Positions 52,955-60,978 of a DNA stretch of 64,000 nucleotides are shown piece by piece. The stretch is from Lewinella sp. 4G2 (GTDB taxonomy: Bacteria > Bacteroidota > Bacteroidia > Chitinophagales > Saprospiraceae): contig NZ_LVWJ02000014.1 in NCBI RefSeq assembly GCF_001625015.1, positions 992,001-1,056,000 on the forward strand, given 5' to 3'. Below the pieces are notes generated by a model. That model saw only the letters and a list, made by a program, of their open reading frames with translations. It did not search any database and was not told where the DNA came from. The position numbers and the translations under genes are program-made. Position 1 is the stretch's first letter; each line of letters begins with the position of its first letter.

Positions 52955-53893
52955 TCAATCTTCAAACTTCACGACCCCTTGCCGTTTCCGATCAACCACC
53001 AACCGCGTAACATCCGGCCGACTGTAGTGTCCACTCGGGTCGAAATTTTGGCGTTCGCGGACTACGGCCAAGGGGTCGAGCACCGCGTAGCGGAGGCCTT
53101 CCTCGCCGGTCAGAGGTTCCAGTAACCAGGAGCCGTCTGGGTTGGCGATGCAGCTGCCTCCGTCGGCGGGCATATCCGGTAAGTTATCTGCGATCAATTG
53201 GTAGTGGGGGGTATCCGGAGGCACGTCCGAGCGCCGCATTAATCCGGAAACGGAGATGCAGTAGCTGCGGCCTTCCCGCGCCAGGAACCGGGTAAGGATC
53301 TCCGTATTACGGGTATTCCCCGGCCAGATGGCTACGTGGAGGGTCTCCCCCTGCCCGTACAACGCCGCGCGGGGGAGGGGCATCCAGTTTTCCCAGCAGT
53401 TCAATCCGCCGAGTTGGAAACCTTCGATGGGGAAGGTCCGCAAGCCGTGGCCGTCGCCGGGAGCCCAGACGAGGCGCTCTTCGTAGGTGGGTTGCAACTT
53501 ACGGTGGACGTTGCGGATCTCCCCCGCCGCATCCACGTACACGAGGGAACAGTAGAGGGATTGGCCACCGCGGTCCAGGGGCCGCTCGACGATCCCCAGG
53601 ACGGTCGCTACCTTTTTGTCCTTACACGCTTCGGTGATGGGGTCCAGATCCCCGCGTTCGAGTTGTACAGCTTCGGTGGCGTAGTGGGCCCAAATATCTT
53701 TCTGTACGGGATCGTCGAAACGTGCGCCGCCCGTCCCGTCCAGCCAGAAGGGGTATCCTGGCAATATCGTTTCCCCGAACACCACCAACTTTGCACCTGC
53801 GGCAGCGCCCGCGTGGATGTACTGAACGATCTTTTCGGTCGTCGCTAACCGGTTCAACCAGACTGGGGAAATTTGGGCGAGGGCAACTTTCAT
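52955..53893 (-). CDS. Nitrilase (carbon-nitrogen hydrolase, branch 1)
   Basis: 312 aa cytosolic hydrolase. The catalytic triad of the nitrilase superfamily is intact: Glu41 (VVFGETILPGYPFW), Lys132 (VHRKLQPTYEERLVW) and nucleophile Cys166 (LNCWENWMP). The GYPFW and CWEN contexts are those of true nitrilases and cyanide-type hydratases, which convert nitriles to acids plus ammonia, rather than amidases. It is the last gene of a three-gene operon, 5 nt after the Nramp-like gene. A REP-identical 17-mer occurs inside its coding region (53793-53809), where it encodes part of the conserved HAGAAAGAKLV segment. Confidence 0.92.
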   Translation of the reverse strand: MKVALAQISPVWLNRLATTEKIVQYIHAGAAAGAKLVVFGETILPGYPFWLDGTGGARFDDPVQKDIWAHYATEAVQLERGDLDPITEACKDKKVATVLGIVERPLDRGGQSLYCSLVYVDAAGEIRNVHRKLQPTYEERLVWAPGDGHGLRTFPIEGFQLGGLNCWENWMPLPRAALYGQGETLHVAIWPGNTRNTEILTRFLAREGRSYCISVSGLMRRSDVPPDTPHYQLIADNLPDMPADGGSCIANPDGSWLLEPLTGEEGLRYAVLDPLAVVRERQNFDPSGHYSRPDVTRLVVDRKRQGVVKFED

Positions 53894-53898
53894 GGGGC

Positions 53899-55092
53899 TT
53901 AGTTGAGGAGTAAAACGAAGGTGCGCGCGGCCAAACCCAGCGTGACGAGAATGACTAAACCGCCGAGGATATTGGCCAGCCGGGAGTTGACGTGGCGGCC
54001 CATCACGGACCGGGAATTGGCCAAATACAACAAGTAAACGGCGATGGCCGGGAGCAATAACGCGTTCGTAACCTGGGCAAAACGGATGATGGCGAGCGGC
54101 CGCAAACCACTCGTCGCCACGCCGATACCGATGAGCAAAATGACCGCCCAGACGGCCCGGAAACGCGGGTCGCGATCGTCCGCCGGCCAGCCGAATAAAC
54201 CCCGGGCCGCGTAGGCCGCCGCGAGGGGAGCCGTGAGCGCCGAACTCAGGCCCGCCGCCAGCAAACCAACGCCCATGAGCACCCGCGCTGAACTGCCGAA
54301 GGCCGGCTCGAGCTGCACGGCGAGGTCCGCGGCATTCTTGACGGACCCGACCTCCGCCGAGGACGCCGCCGCCGTGATCACGATCAGCACCGAGATCAGA
54401 CCGCCGAGCGTGACGGCCACCGCGTTTTCGATGCGGAGATCGCGCAGGGACGCCTCCGGGCCGTGTTTTTTACTCACCGTGGAGGCGTGGAGAAAGAGGT
54501 TGTAGGGCACAACCGTCGTACCCACCACCGCCATCAGCAGTAGTAGCCGATCGCCACTGGGAAAGCTCGGGACGAAGCCGGCCAGGATGGCCCCGAAATC
54601 GGGCTGGACCAACACAGTCGTCAGTAAAAAGCAGGCGCTCATGAGGACGACCAGGCCAATCAACAGCCGCTCCACCCAGCGATAACCACCCAGGAAAAGT
54701 AGCAGGGCGCAGGGCACGCCGATGAGCCAGGGATAAGCGCCGGCTTCGCCGACGAGGAGCTCCAGACCCAGGTTGCCCCCCGAAATATTCCCCGCCTCGT
54801 AGGCCGCGTTGCCCACTAGAATGGCCCCAATGACGAGAAAAAACACCAGCCACCGCGACGGGCCGCCGGGAAATTCTTTGCGGATCGCTTCGCCCAATCC
54901 CCGTTGCGTCGCCAGGCCGAGGCGGGCGGACATCTCCTGCAAAATGATCGTACAAACGATGGAAAATGCGAGTACCCAGAGGAGTTCGTACCCCGTTTCT
55001 ACGCCGGCGAGGGTACACACCGTGAGCGTGCCCGGACCGATGAAGGCGGCGGCGACAAGTGTACTCGGGCCGAAGTATTTACCGAGGCTCAC
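53899..55092 (-). CDS. Nramp-family transporter with non-canonical metal site
   Basis: 397 aa polytopic protein with about 11 TMs. GTG 55092 is chosen: it overlaps the upstream TGA by 4 nt (GTGA), a classic coupled start, and gives the normal N-terminus (SLGKYFGPSTLVAAAFIGPG). The Nramp fold is clear (GPGTLTVCTLAGVETGYELLW, VGNAAYEAGNISGGNLGLELL, VVPYNLFLHASTVSKK). However the TM1 Asp of the canonical DPGN is Gly (GPGT) and the TM6 MPH is VPY, so both key ligands for Mn/Fe are replaced. Substrate selectivity may differ from Mn/Fe, as in Nramp-related Mg transporters; this is inference. Confidence 0.88.
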   Translation of the reverse strand: MSLGKYFGPSTLVAAAFIGPGTLTVCTLAGVETGYELLWVLAFSIVCTIILQEMSARLGLATQRGLGEAIRKEFPGGPSRWLVFFLVIGAILVGNAAYEAGNISGGNLGLELLVGEAGAYPWLIGVPCALLLFLGGYRWVERLLIGLVVLMSACFLLTTVLVQPDFGAILAGFVPSFPSGDRLLLLMAVVGTTVVPYNLFLHASTVSKKHGPEASLRDLRIENAVAVTLGGLISVLIVITAAASSAEVGSVKNAADLAVQLEPAFGSSARVLMGVGLLAAGLSSALTAPLAAAYAARGLFGWPADDRDPRFRAVWAVILLIGIGVATSGLRPLAIIRFAQVTNALLLPAIAVYLLYLANSRSVMGRHVNSRLANILGGLVILVTLGLAARTFVLLLN

Positions 55093-56177
55093 TGGCCGCG
55101 GCGTTGTTGCTCGAAGGCGTACAGGGCGAAGGATGCCAGCCAATGTTGGCCGGCGTAATCGCCGTCGGTGATCTTCTCCAGCGAGTAGGCGAGGTGGGTG
55201 TTGGCGATGCGCTGAGCGTAGGGATCATCGATCGAATACAGGCACCAGGCGCGACTGAAATTCAGTCCGTCGAGGTGGACGAGTTTGCCGTCCGAGCGGT
55301 CTTTTACACGACCGGGTTCCAAATTCAATGTGCCGTCGAACAGGCCGGGCAGGAAGGCCTTGGCCCACGGGGTGAACTCTGCATCGGGCAGCACTTTGCG
55401 CATCAGGTCGAGTTCCTGCAGGCAGGGGCTGAGGAAGTCGTACCCGCTAGGTTCCCAGCCGATGGGGCAGCCGGCGTCCTCCAGGTAAAAGCGGCGCGCG
55501 GCCGTTTCGATGGCGGTGAGGAGGGCAGCGTCGCCGGCGCTCGTGGCGTAGTCGTGCGCAAAGCTGAGCCCGAAGGCCGTGTTGCTGTGTTCGCCGACAC
55601 GGATGGGGTAGGAAAGTTTCGGCAGGTAGGTTTGGTAGGCCTGAGAAATATACCCCGTCAGCGGCCGCAAGTTGGTGGCGAGTTCGGTGGCGGCGGGGTC
55701 GTCCCACGCGTCCAGTTCTTCCTGGAGTTTGAGGAGCCAGGCCCAACCGTAGGTCCGCTCGAAGCTGGCGCTTTCCTTGTTCATCGAGAAGTAGGCGATC
55801 TCCTGGCGGATGTTCTCGGCCGTCAGGTTTTCGGCGAGTTTGCGGCGGGCTTCTTCGCCTCGTTCCAGCTCGGGGAACCGTTTTAGCAAGTACACTAACG
55901 ACCAGTGCCCGTGGACGGCCGAATGCCAATCAAAGCAACCGTAAAACGCCGGGTGGTGGGTGCGCGGCATCGCCAAATCCTCCTCCTTAGCGAGGATCAC
56001 GCCAGATTTATACGGCAGTGGTTGCTGCAGGCATTCCAGCGGTAAATCGGCCAGGCGGTTGGCCTCGGCTAGCGTCAATTCCTGGACGGTAGGCATAGGC
56101 GGTGTTTCGGTTTCCGGCGTGGTGTCGTTTGCGGTGCAGGCGGTTAGCAGCAGGAGGAGGGGGAGGTAGCGGAGCAT
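55089..56177 (-). CDS. DUF2891-family lipoprotein
   Basis: 362 aa. Signal peptide with lipobox LLTAC, so a lipoprotein. The body is alpha-helical with the DUF2891 signature HPAFYGCFDWHSAVHGHWSLVYLL, then FERTYGWAWLLKLQEEL, GEHSNTAFGLSFAHDYA and GWEPSGYDFLSPCLQE, in the layout of an (alpha/alpha)-barrel like some glycosidases. Family function is not established. It is first in the operon with the Nramp-like transporter (4-nt overlap) and the nitrilase. Confidence 0.87.
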   Translation of the reverse strand: MLRYLPLLLLLTACTANDTTPETETPPMPTVQELTLAEANRLADLPLECLQQPLPYKSGVILAKEEDLAMPRTHHPAFYGCFDWHSAVHGHWSLVYLLKRFPELERGEEARRKLAENLTAENIRQEIAYFSMNKESASFERTYGWAWLLKLQEELDAWDDPAATELATNLRPLTGYISQAYQTYLPKLSYPIRVGEHSNTAFGLSFAHDYATSAGDAALLTAIETAARRFYLEDAGCPIGWEPSGYDFLSPCLQELDLMRKVLPDAEFTPWAKAFLPGLFDGTLNLEPGRVKDRSDGKLVHLDGLNFSRAWCLYSIDDPYAQRIANTHLAYSLEKITDGDYAGQHWLASFALYAFEQQRRGQ

Positions 56178-56235
56178 GGCGCTTTAGGGTGGCGGGTGTT
56201 GGTTTAGGGCGAAGTTAGTTGATTATAGTTTTCGG

Positions 56236-56705
56236 CTCCTGACCTCTCTGTCGGGTTTACTCCTGGTACGTCGACCTTTAGGTCGATGCTTAACGTGACT
56301 TCTTGTCTACCACTTCTTATCTACCACTTCTTTTGTAGCCAAAAGAAGCAAAAGCTTTGTCCTGTGCAGGTGGCTTAACGCGAAATTTCTTCGGATTAGC
56401 TAAACGCTGCAAACTCGCTTGACGACTAGTTTTTCATGCAGCAATTTCGCTTGCAACAACTTTGGTTTTCAAGCATAGATCTGTAGCAGCTCGAACAGTG
56501 CAGCGTTCTTAACGCTAATCCGAATAAATTTCACTACCACCTGCAAGGGACGGATAAATTCCAGGACTTCAGATATTCCTCAAAAACCTATCGTCTAAAA
56601 TCCCCAATACCTTTCTACCGCTGAAATCACTACCACGGTTAAGGGACGGATAACTCTCTAAGGATTCAGGTATCCCGTCCAAAATCTAAAATCTAACGTC
56701 TAGAA
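56236..56705 (-). repeat. Composite repeat, copy 6 (type I arms), reverse orientation
   Basis: Delta about 56265-56290 (with a partial CCCGAC-type delta at 56240-56256), gamma CTTCTTTTG-TAGC-CAAAAGAAG (56329-56350), right arm about 56364-56415, spacer about 85 nt, left arm about 56500-56555 and alpha about 56560-56612. A solitary left arm of type III (CTTTCTACCGCTGAAATC...CCACGGTTA) plus alpha follows at 56612-56705, reaching the 3' end of the next gene. Type I and type III modules therefore sit side by side. Confidence 0.83.
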
Positions 56706-56707
56706 TC

Positions 56708-57601
56708 CTATTCTCCCATCTCCGCCAACCGCGCCCGCGTTCCCGCAATGATCTTAGCGAAGCGGTCACCTCGGCCGGCAAGTACCTGGAGGGCGTCCTT
56801 TACCGGTTGGGTGGGGAGGGTGGTCTTTGGTGTAGCAGGTTTCGCACCCATCATGAGGGGGCCATTTTGCTCCTGGCCGGAGAGTGCTTCCATGCTTAGT
56901 CTTGCTTTCTTTACCATACGCTCGTATTTATCGAAGAGGGCATCCGGGTCGTCAACGAGGAAGGGGTCTTCGGCGAGTCGCTCGGCTAATTTTAGGAGCA
57001 CGCCCTGCATGGTGACGTAGGTGACTGCCGCCACCGTCAGCGCCTGAAAGTCAGCGGATTTGACGACGTCCTGTTTGCTCTCGATAAGTTTGTAGTAGAT
57101 GGCCGTGGTGGAGATCGCCTCCGTACCGAAGACGCCCGAGTCCGACAAGGATTCCGATACGGCGTAGAGGAAGACGAGGAGGCCTGGGGCAATTCGCGTC
57201 ATGGAGAAACTGAAGTCGCCCGAAGAGCTGGAGGAGGACTTAGCGGCTTCGGCGACGGAGGCGACGACGTCCACGTAAGAGTCAATGGCCGCTGCGCTCA
57301 GGGCGGGGTTGGGCCCGGCCGTATAGGTAGCTAGGGTAGATTTAAGAATACTGGTGATGACGTTGGCAATGGCGTCCAAACTGAACTCACTGACGTACTC
57401 CGTTTTGATGTGGCGTTCGTACCCAATTTCCCGCGGGTCGTCGAGCTGCGCTTGTTTTAGGCGTTCGGTGATGGCCGTTTCGAAGGTGGCGCGGTAGCCG
57501 GCGTCTTGCGCTGCAATTACTTCCTCCAGCTTTTGAATCGCCTCCGAGGCGGAGCTGGTGTTCTTGACTACGTTCTGTACGTTTCCTGAGTTACATCCCA
57601 T
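56708..57601 (-). CDS. Hypothetical alpha-helical protein
   Basis: 297 aa; I do not recognise the family. No signal peptide, although it begins MGCNSG. It is almost entirely helical, with heptad-like stretches (ASEAIQKLEEVIAAQDAGYRATFETAITERLKQAQ), a Ser-rich stretch (AAKSSSSSSGDFSFSMTR), a hydrophobic helix (APGLLVFLYAVSESL) and a C-terminal helix rich in basic residues. Repeats touch both ends: copy 6 ends 3 nt after its stop. It is preceded by an AT-rich region (57600-57850) unlike the rest of the window, which may contain its promoter. Confidence 0.7.
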   Translation of the reverse strand: MGCNSGNVQNVVKNTSSASEAIQKLEEVIAAQDAGYRATFETAITERLKQAQLDDPREIGYERHIKTEYVSEFSLDAIANVITSILKSTLATYTAGPNPALSAAAIDSYVDVVASVAEAAKSSSSSSGDFSFSMTRIAPGLLVFLYAVSESLSDSGVFGTEAISTTAIYYKLIESKQDVVKSADFQALTVAAVTYVTMQGVLLKLAERLAEDPFLVDDPDALFDKYERMVKKARLSMEALSGQEQNGPLMMGAKPATPKTTLPTQPVKDALQVLAGRGDRFAKIIAGTRARLAEMGE

Positions 57602-57861
57602 GTTGACGGTGTGTTTTGGTGGCGGGTTTGTGGTAGGCCGCTATGTGTGTGCAAATTCTGCCGACAGTTGAGGCAGGGTATCAAATATAAGTTTTATTGG
57701 TTAAAATTAAAATAGCTTTTGGTGCAATTCGTATGGCATATTTTACGCATATAATTTGCTTGCGAATGTTGTCTGAAAGAAGGTTGAATTACATGTAAAC
57801 TTATTTAAATGTGATTTGAGGTGCCGTTGATGCCGTTGAGAATTATTAGGGTTTGCCTCCA
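57602..57861. other. AT-rich intergenic region, no gene seen
   Basis: About 260 bp of AT-rich sequence upstream of the minus-strand hypothetical gene, ending at composite repeat copy 7. No hairpin or open frame of note. Confidence 0.5.
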
Positions 57862-58405
57862 CTGGCACCCGACCTCTAAGTCGGGCTCATTCCTGGTACG
57901 TCGACCTTTAGGTCGATGCTTAACGTGAATTGTTGTCTACTACTTCTTTTCTATCACTTCTTTTGTGACCAAAAGAAGCAAAAGTCTTGTCCTGTAACCG
58001 TGGCTTAACGCGATTTCAGCGGCAGAATGCTAAAATTTGCCAACTCGCCAATCACCTTTCGTTTCAAGCTTTAGTTTGCCGTGTGCATTTGATTCGTGAG
58101 TTATGCATTAACCTTGCGCGTGCTCAAACAATGCAAATTTCTTAACGCTTTCTCCCACTGAAATCACTACCACGGTTAAGGGACGGATAACGAGAGGAGA
58201 AAATTCATCAAGTAGTAAATTGCTATTCGCCCCGGAGTCTCTGCTCCCCTCTCCCTTGGAGAGGGGCTGGGGGAGAGGACCACTACCACGGTCAAGGGAC
58301 GGATATCTTCCCATGGATTCAGGTATCCCGTCCAAGATCTAAAATCTAACGTCTAAAATCCTTTCAGTATCCCGTCCAAGATCTAAAATCTAACGTCTAA
58401 AATCT
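57862..58405 (-). repeat. Composite repeat, copy 7 (type III arms), reverse orientation
   Basis: CCCGAC...GTCGGG delta (57867-57884), CGACCT delta (about 57901-57915), gamma about 57957-57978, right arm about 57992-58050 (AACCGTGG, GATTTCAGCGGCAGAATGC, AAATTTGC), spacer about 80 nt, left arm about 58120-58185. The middle stem is less perfect here (GTGGGAG against GCGGCAG). Several alpha and left-arm remnants follow up to 58405, interrupted by an unrelated hairpin at 58246; the HAD gene ATG is only 6 nt beyond. Confidence 0.8.
58246..58266. repeat. Widely occurring CCCCTCTCC hairpin
   Basis: Perfect stem CCCCTCTCC / GGAGAGGGG with a 3-nt loop, followed by CTGGGGGAGAGG. This motif is a common REP-like hairpin in many unrelated bacterial genomes; here it interrupts composite repeat copy 7. 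Confidence 0.6.
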
Positions 58406-58410
58406 CAAGA

Positions 58411-59013
58411 ATGACCATCATCTTCGACATCGGCAACGTCCTCATCTCCTGGGACCCACGCCGTCTCTACCGCAAGCACTTCGCCACCGCGGATGAAGCC
58501 GACTGGTTCGTCACCAACATCACCCACCTGGATTGGAATGAGGAGCAGGACCGCGGCCGGCCCGTCGCCGAAGCCACCGAATTGCTCGTGGCGGAACACC
58601 CCAAGTGGGAACGGGAGATCCGCATGTACTACGACCGTTGGACGGAACACTTTGACGGCGCCATCGAAGGAACTGTGGAGATCCTCCAGGAACTCGACGA
58701 CTCCGGCCAACATCGCCTCCTCGCCCTCACCAATTGGAGTGCCGAACTCTTCCCCTGGGCCCGCGAGAATTTCGACTTCCTGCAGCGCTTCGAACACATT
58801 ACCGTTTCGGGGGAAGTGAAGATGAAAAAGCCGAACCCGGATATTTACGAACACATCCGCCAAGAGTACGACCTTGGCGACTTTTCGGATTGCATTTTCA
58901 TCGATGACTCGGCAAGAAACGTGGCTACGGCGCGTTCAATGGGTTTGGATTCGATTCAGTTTACTTCCCCGGAAGCTTTGCGGGAGGAGTTGAAGGAGCG
59001 GGGCATTTTGTAG
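58411..59013 (+). CDS. HAD-superfamily phosphohydrolase (subfamily IA)
   Basis: 200 aa cytosolic phosphatase. Nucleophile and acid/base region FDIGNVLISWD (the second Asp of the DxD motif is Gly-Asn here, as in epoxide-hydrolase-N-terminal/YihX-like HADs); motif II LTNWS, motif III KKPNPDIY, motif IV FIDDSARNV. A helical cap (about 17-85) follows motif I. The closest described type is YihX-like alpha-glucose-1-phosphatase or other small-metabolite phosphatases. The first motif Asp is retained, but the substitution at the second position could lower phosphatase activity. Start ATG lies directly after composite repeat copy 7. Confidence 0.88.
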   Translation: MTIIFDIGNVLISWDPRRLYRKHFATADEADWFVTNITHLDWNEEQDRGRPVAEATELLVAEHPKWEREIRMYYDRWTEHFDGAIEGTVEILQELDDSGQHRLLALTNWSAELFPWARENFDFLQRFEHITVSGEVKMKKPNPDIYEHIRQEYDLGDFSDCIFIDDSARNVATARSMGLDSIQFTSPEALREELKERGIL

Positions 59014-59191
59014 TGGGGCTGGCAAAGCATGCTTTTTGAACTTCGCCCGTGGCCACTCGTTTGGAAGGCGCTTCCTGTTTTCTACAAGGAGCCAAAGAAG
59101 GAAAAGGAGTATAAGACGCTTGCTGCCACACCTCCTTTTTCCTCATTTCCTCCTTATCCCTCTTGTCGAAAACTATAACCAAAGCACCAAA

Positions 59192-59440
59192 ATGCCCAAC
59201 TGGACCCAAGAAAACAACGCCCTCCACACCACCCTAACCTTCGCCAACTTCACCCAGGCCTTCGCCTTCATGACCGAAGTGGCCTTCGCCGCCGAAGCCG
59301 CCAACCACCACCCGGAATGGAGCAACGTCTACAACCACGTCACCATTAAGCTGACGACCCACGATGCGGGGAATACGGTGACGGACAAGGACCACCAACT
59401 GGCTAAGCAAATTGATACGATCTTTGCGAAGTATGCGTAA
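59192..59440 (+). CDS. Pterin-4a-carbinolamine dehydratase-like protein
   Basis: 82 aa from ATG 59192. The PCD/DCoH motif is present: EAANHHPEWSNVYNHVTIKL with the His-His-Pro active-site pair, then TTHDAGNTVTDKD. Such enzymes dehydrate 4a-hydroxytetrahydrobiopterin during aromatic amino acid hydroxylation or act as pterin-binding proteins. The usual N-terminal region is shorter than the family's 95-110 residues but the catalytic core is complete. Its stop overlaps the next gene's start by 8 nt. Confidence 0.92.
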   Translation: MPNWTQENNALHTTLTFANFTQAFAFMTEVAFAAEAANHHPEWSNVYNHVTIKLTTHDAGNTVTDKDHQLAKQIDTIFAKYA

Positions 59441-60899
59441 GCACCTCCTTCTCTGTCTGGGGCTACTCTTTGCCACCTGCCTCACGGCGGGGGAACACCA
59501 CTATACCTTTACGGAAGAGGCGCAGCGGATCTATACCGACATCTTCGCCCTCGAACTGGACCGCGCCGCAACCGACATCGTCACCTTTCGCCAGGCCAAC
59601 CCCACTAACCTCGTGGCGGAACACCTGGAGTCTTACCTCGATTTCTTCCACCTCTACCTCAGCGGTGACGAGGGGATGGACGCCCGGCTCGAGGACCGCT
59701 TTGACCGGCGCTACGACGTTCTATCTCAGGGAAGTGAAACGGACCCCTTCACCAAGTACGCGTTGGCGGAGAACTACCTCCACCGCAGCCTCATCGAGTT
59801 GCGGTTCGAGCGCCACCTTTCCGCCTTCCGGAACCTGAACCGGGCCAACAAACTGCTCCGGGCCAACGCGAAAGACTTCCCCGATTTCCTGCCGAACTAC
59901 AAGGACCTGGGCCTGCTCCACGCCGCCGTAGGCTCCATCCCGCCGTCCTATAAATGGGGGGTGGAGCTCTTTTCTTCCCTCAACGGCGAGATCGCCGAAG
60001 GGCGGGCGGAAATCCAACGGGCTCTGCTGGATACAGAAAGCCCCTTCTACCTCGAAACGGCAGTGGTCGCCGCCTTCGTTGAACTCCACCTGGCGGGGGA
60101 TGCCGACGGCGCCTACGAAATGGTACAGCGGCTACCGCTCCAACCCGCACGCAACGGTCTCCACTGTTTCGTGAGCGCCAACCTGGCCATGCACAGCGGG
60201 CGAAACGACGAGGCCCTCCGCCTCCTCGAAGCACAGCCACGGGGTGGGACGGCCACGGACTTCCCCTACCTGGACTTCATGCTCGGCCTTTCCAAATTGC
60301 GAAGCCTGGACCCAGTCGCCCGGATCCACTTTCAGTCCTTCATCAACCGGTACGCCGGTCGTCACTTTAAGGAGGAGGCCCGGCAGAAGATCGCCTGGGC
60401 CTATCTGTTAAAGGGGGATGAGGAGGCTTACCGCCGGTCCATTCTCGAGATCGGAGGCGGCAGCCGCGCCGGAGGTGATGAGCACGCTGCCCGGGAAGCC
60501 GCGGGTGACCGTCCGCCCCACGCCGGTCTTTTACGCTCCCGCTTATTATTTGATGGTAACTATGGCACCCGCGCCAGCGCCCAACTCGACCAAATCGAAT
60601 TCGGCACCCTCAACAAAGACGAACAACTCGAATACCTCTATCGCCGCGGCCGCGTCGCCGAAGCCCTCGAGCAATACGACGACGCCCTGACCTACTACGC
60701 CCAAACGGTAGCCCTGGGCCGCGACCACCCCGCCTATTTCGCCTGTAAATCCGCCCTCCAGGCCGGTATGGTGGAGGAAACCCGAGGGAACCGCACCGCC
60801 GCCGCCGCCCACTTCCGCGTCTGCCTGAGCATCTCCCCCAGTGAATACAAAGTGGGCCTCCACACCCTCGCCAACGCCGGTCTCAACCGCGTGGAGTAA
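59433..60899 (+). CDS. Secreted TPR-like protein
   Basis: 488 aa from ATG 59433, inside the end of the preceding gene (8-nt overlap). Signal peptide (LLLCLGLLFATCLTAG). Entirely helical, with TPR-like pairs (FALAENYLHRSLIELRFERHLSAFRNLNRANKLL, LEYLYRRGRVAEALEQYDDALTYYAQTV). No catalytic motif. It probably acts as a periplasmic protein-protein interaction module; the link to pterin dehydratase is only genomic. A REP-like 17-mer lies within the coding region at 60564-60580. Confidence 0.82.
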   Translation: MRKHLLLCLGLLFATCLTAGEHHYTFTEEAQRIYTDIFALELDRAATDIVTFRQANPTNLVAEHLESYLDFFHLYLSGDEGMDARLEDRFDRRYDVLSQGSETDPFTKYALAENYLHRSLIELRFERHLSAFRNLNRANKLLRANAKDFPDFLPNYKDLGLLHAAVGSIPPSYKWGVELFSSLNGEIAEGRAEIQRALLDTESPFYLETAVVAAFVELHLAGDADGAYEMVQRLPLQPARNGLHCFVSANLAMHSGRNDEALRLLEAQPRGGTATDFPYLDFMLGLSKLRSLDPVARIHFQSFINRYAGRHFKEEARQKIAWAYLLKGDEEAYRRSILEIGGGSRAGGDEHAAREAAGDRPPHAGLLRSRLLFDGNYGTRASAQLDQIEFGTLNKDEQLEYLYRRGRVAEALEQYDDALTYYAQTVALGRDHPAYFACKSALQAGMVEETRGNRTAAAAHFRVCLSISPSEYKVGLHTLANAGLNRVE

Positions 60900-60907
60900 C
60901 TTACGTT

Positions 60908-60975
60908 AGTAGTTGCTAGGGGTTAGTTGCTAGTTGCTAGTAACTCGCCACTAGAAACTAGCAACTCAGAACTAA
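60908..60975 (+). promoter_or_regulatory. Imperfect inverted repeat upstream of the histidine kinase gene
   Basis: Reiterated AGTTGCTAG units (60911-60940) face CTAGCAACT (60957-60965) and AGAACTAA, forming an imperfect stem (TTAGTT and TTGCTAGT pair, separated by a 5-nt mismatch). It ends 4 nt before the TTG start of the kinase, so it may influence translation. It resembles the glyS hairpin in being built of short reiterated units. Confidence 0.45.
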
Positions 60976-60978
60976 GCT

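Noticed and set aside
7557-58405. Integron attC sites as an explanation for the composite repeats
   Set aside because: The right arm contains GTTAAGC, which fits the attC core GTTRRRY, but there is no matching RYYYAAC on the left, no integrase and no cassette array; copies lie singly between chromosomal genes.
7557-58405. Retron or group II intron origin of the composite repeats
   Set aside because: No reverse transcriptase gene and no intron domain V/VI or msr-msd layout could be recognised.
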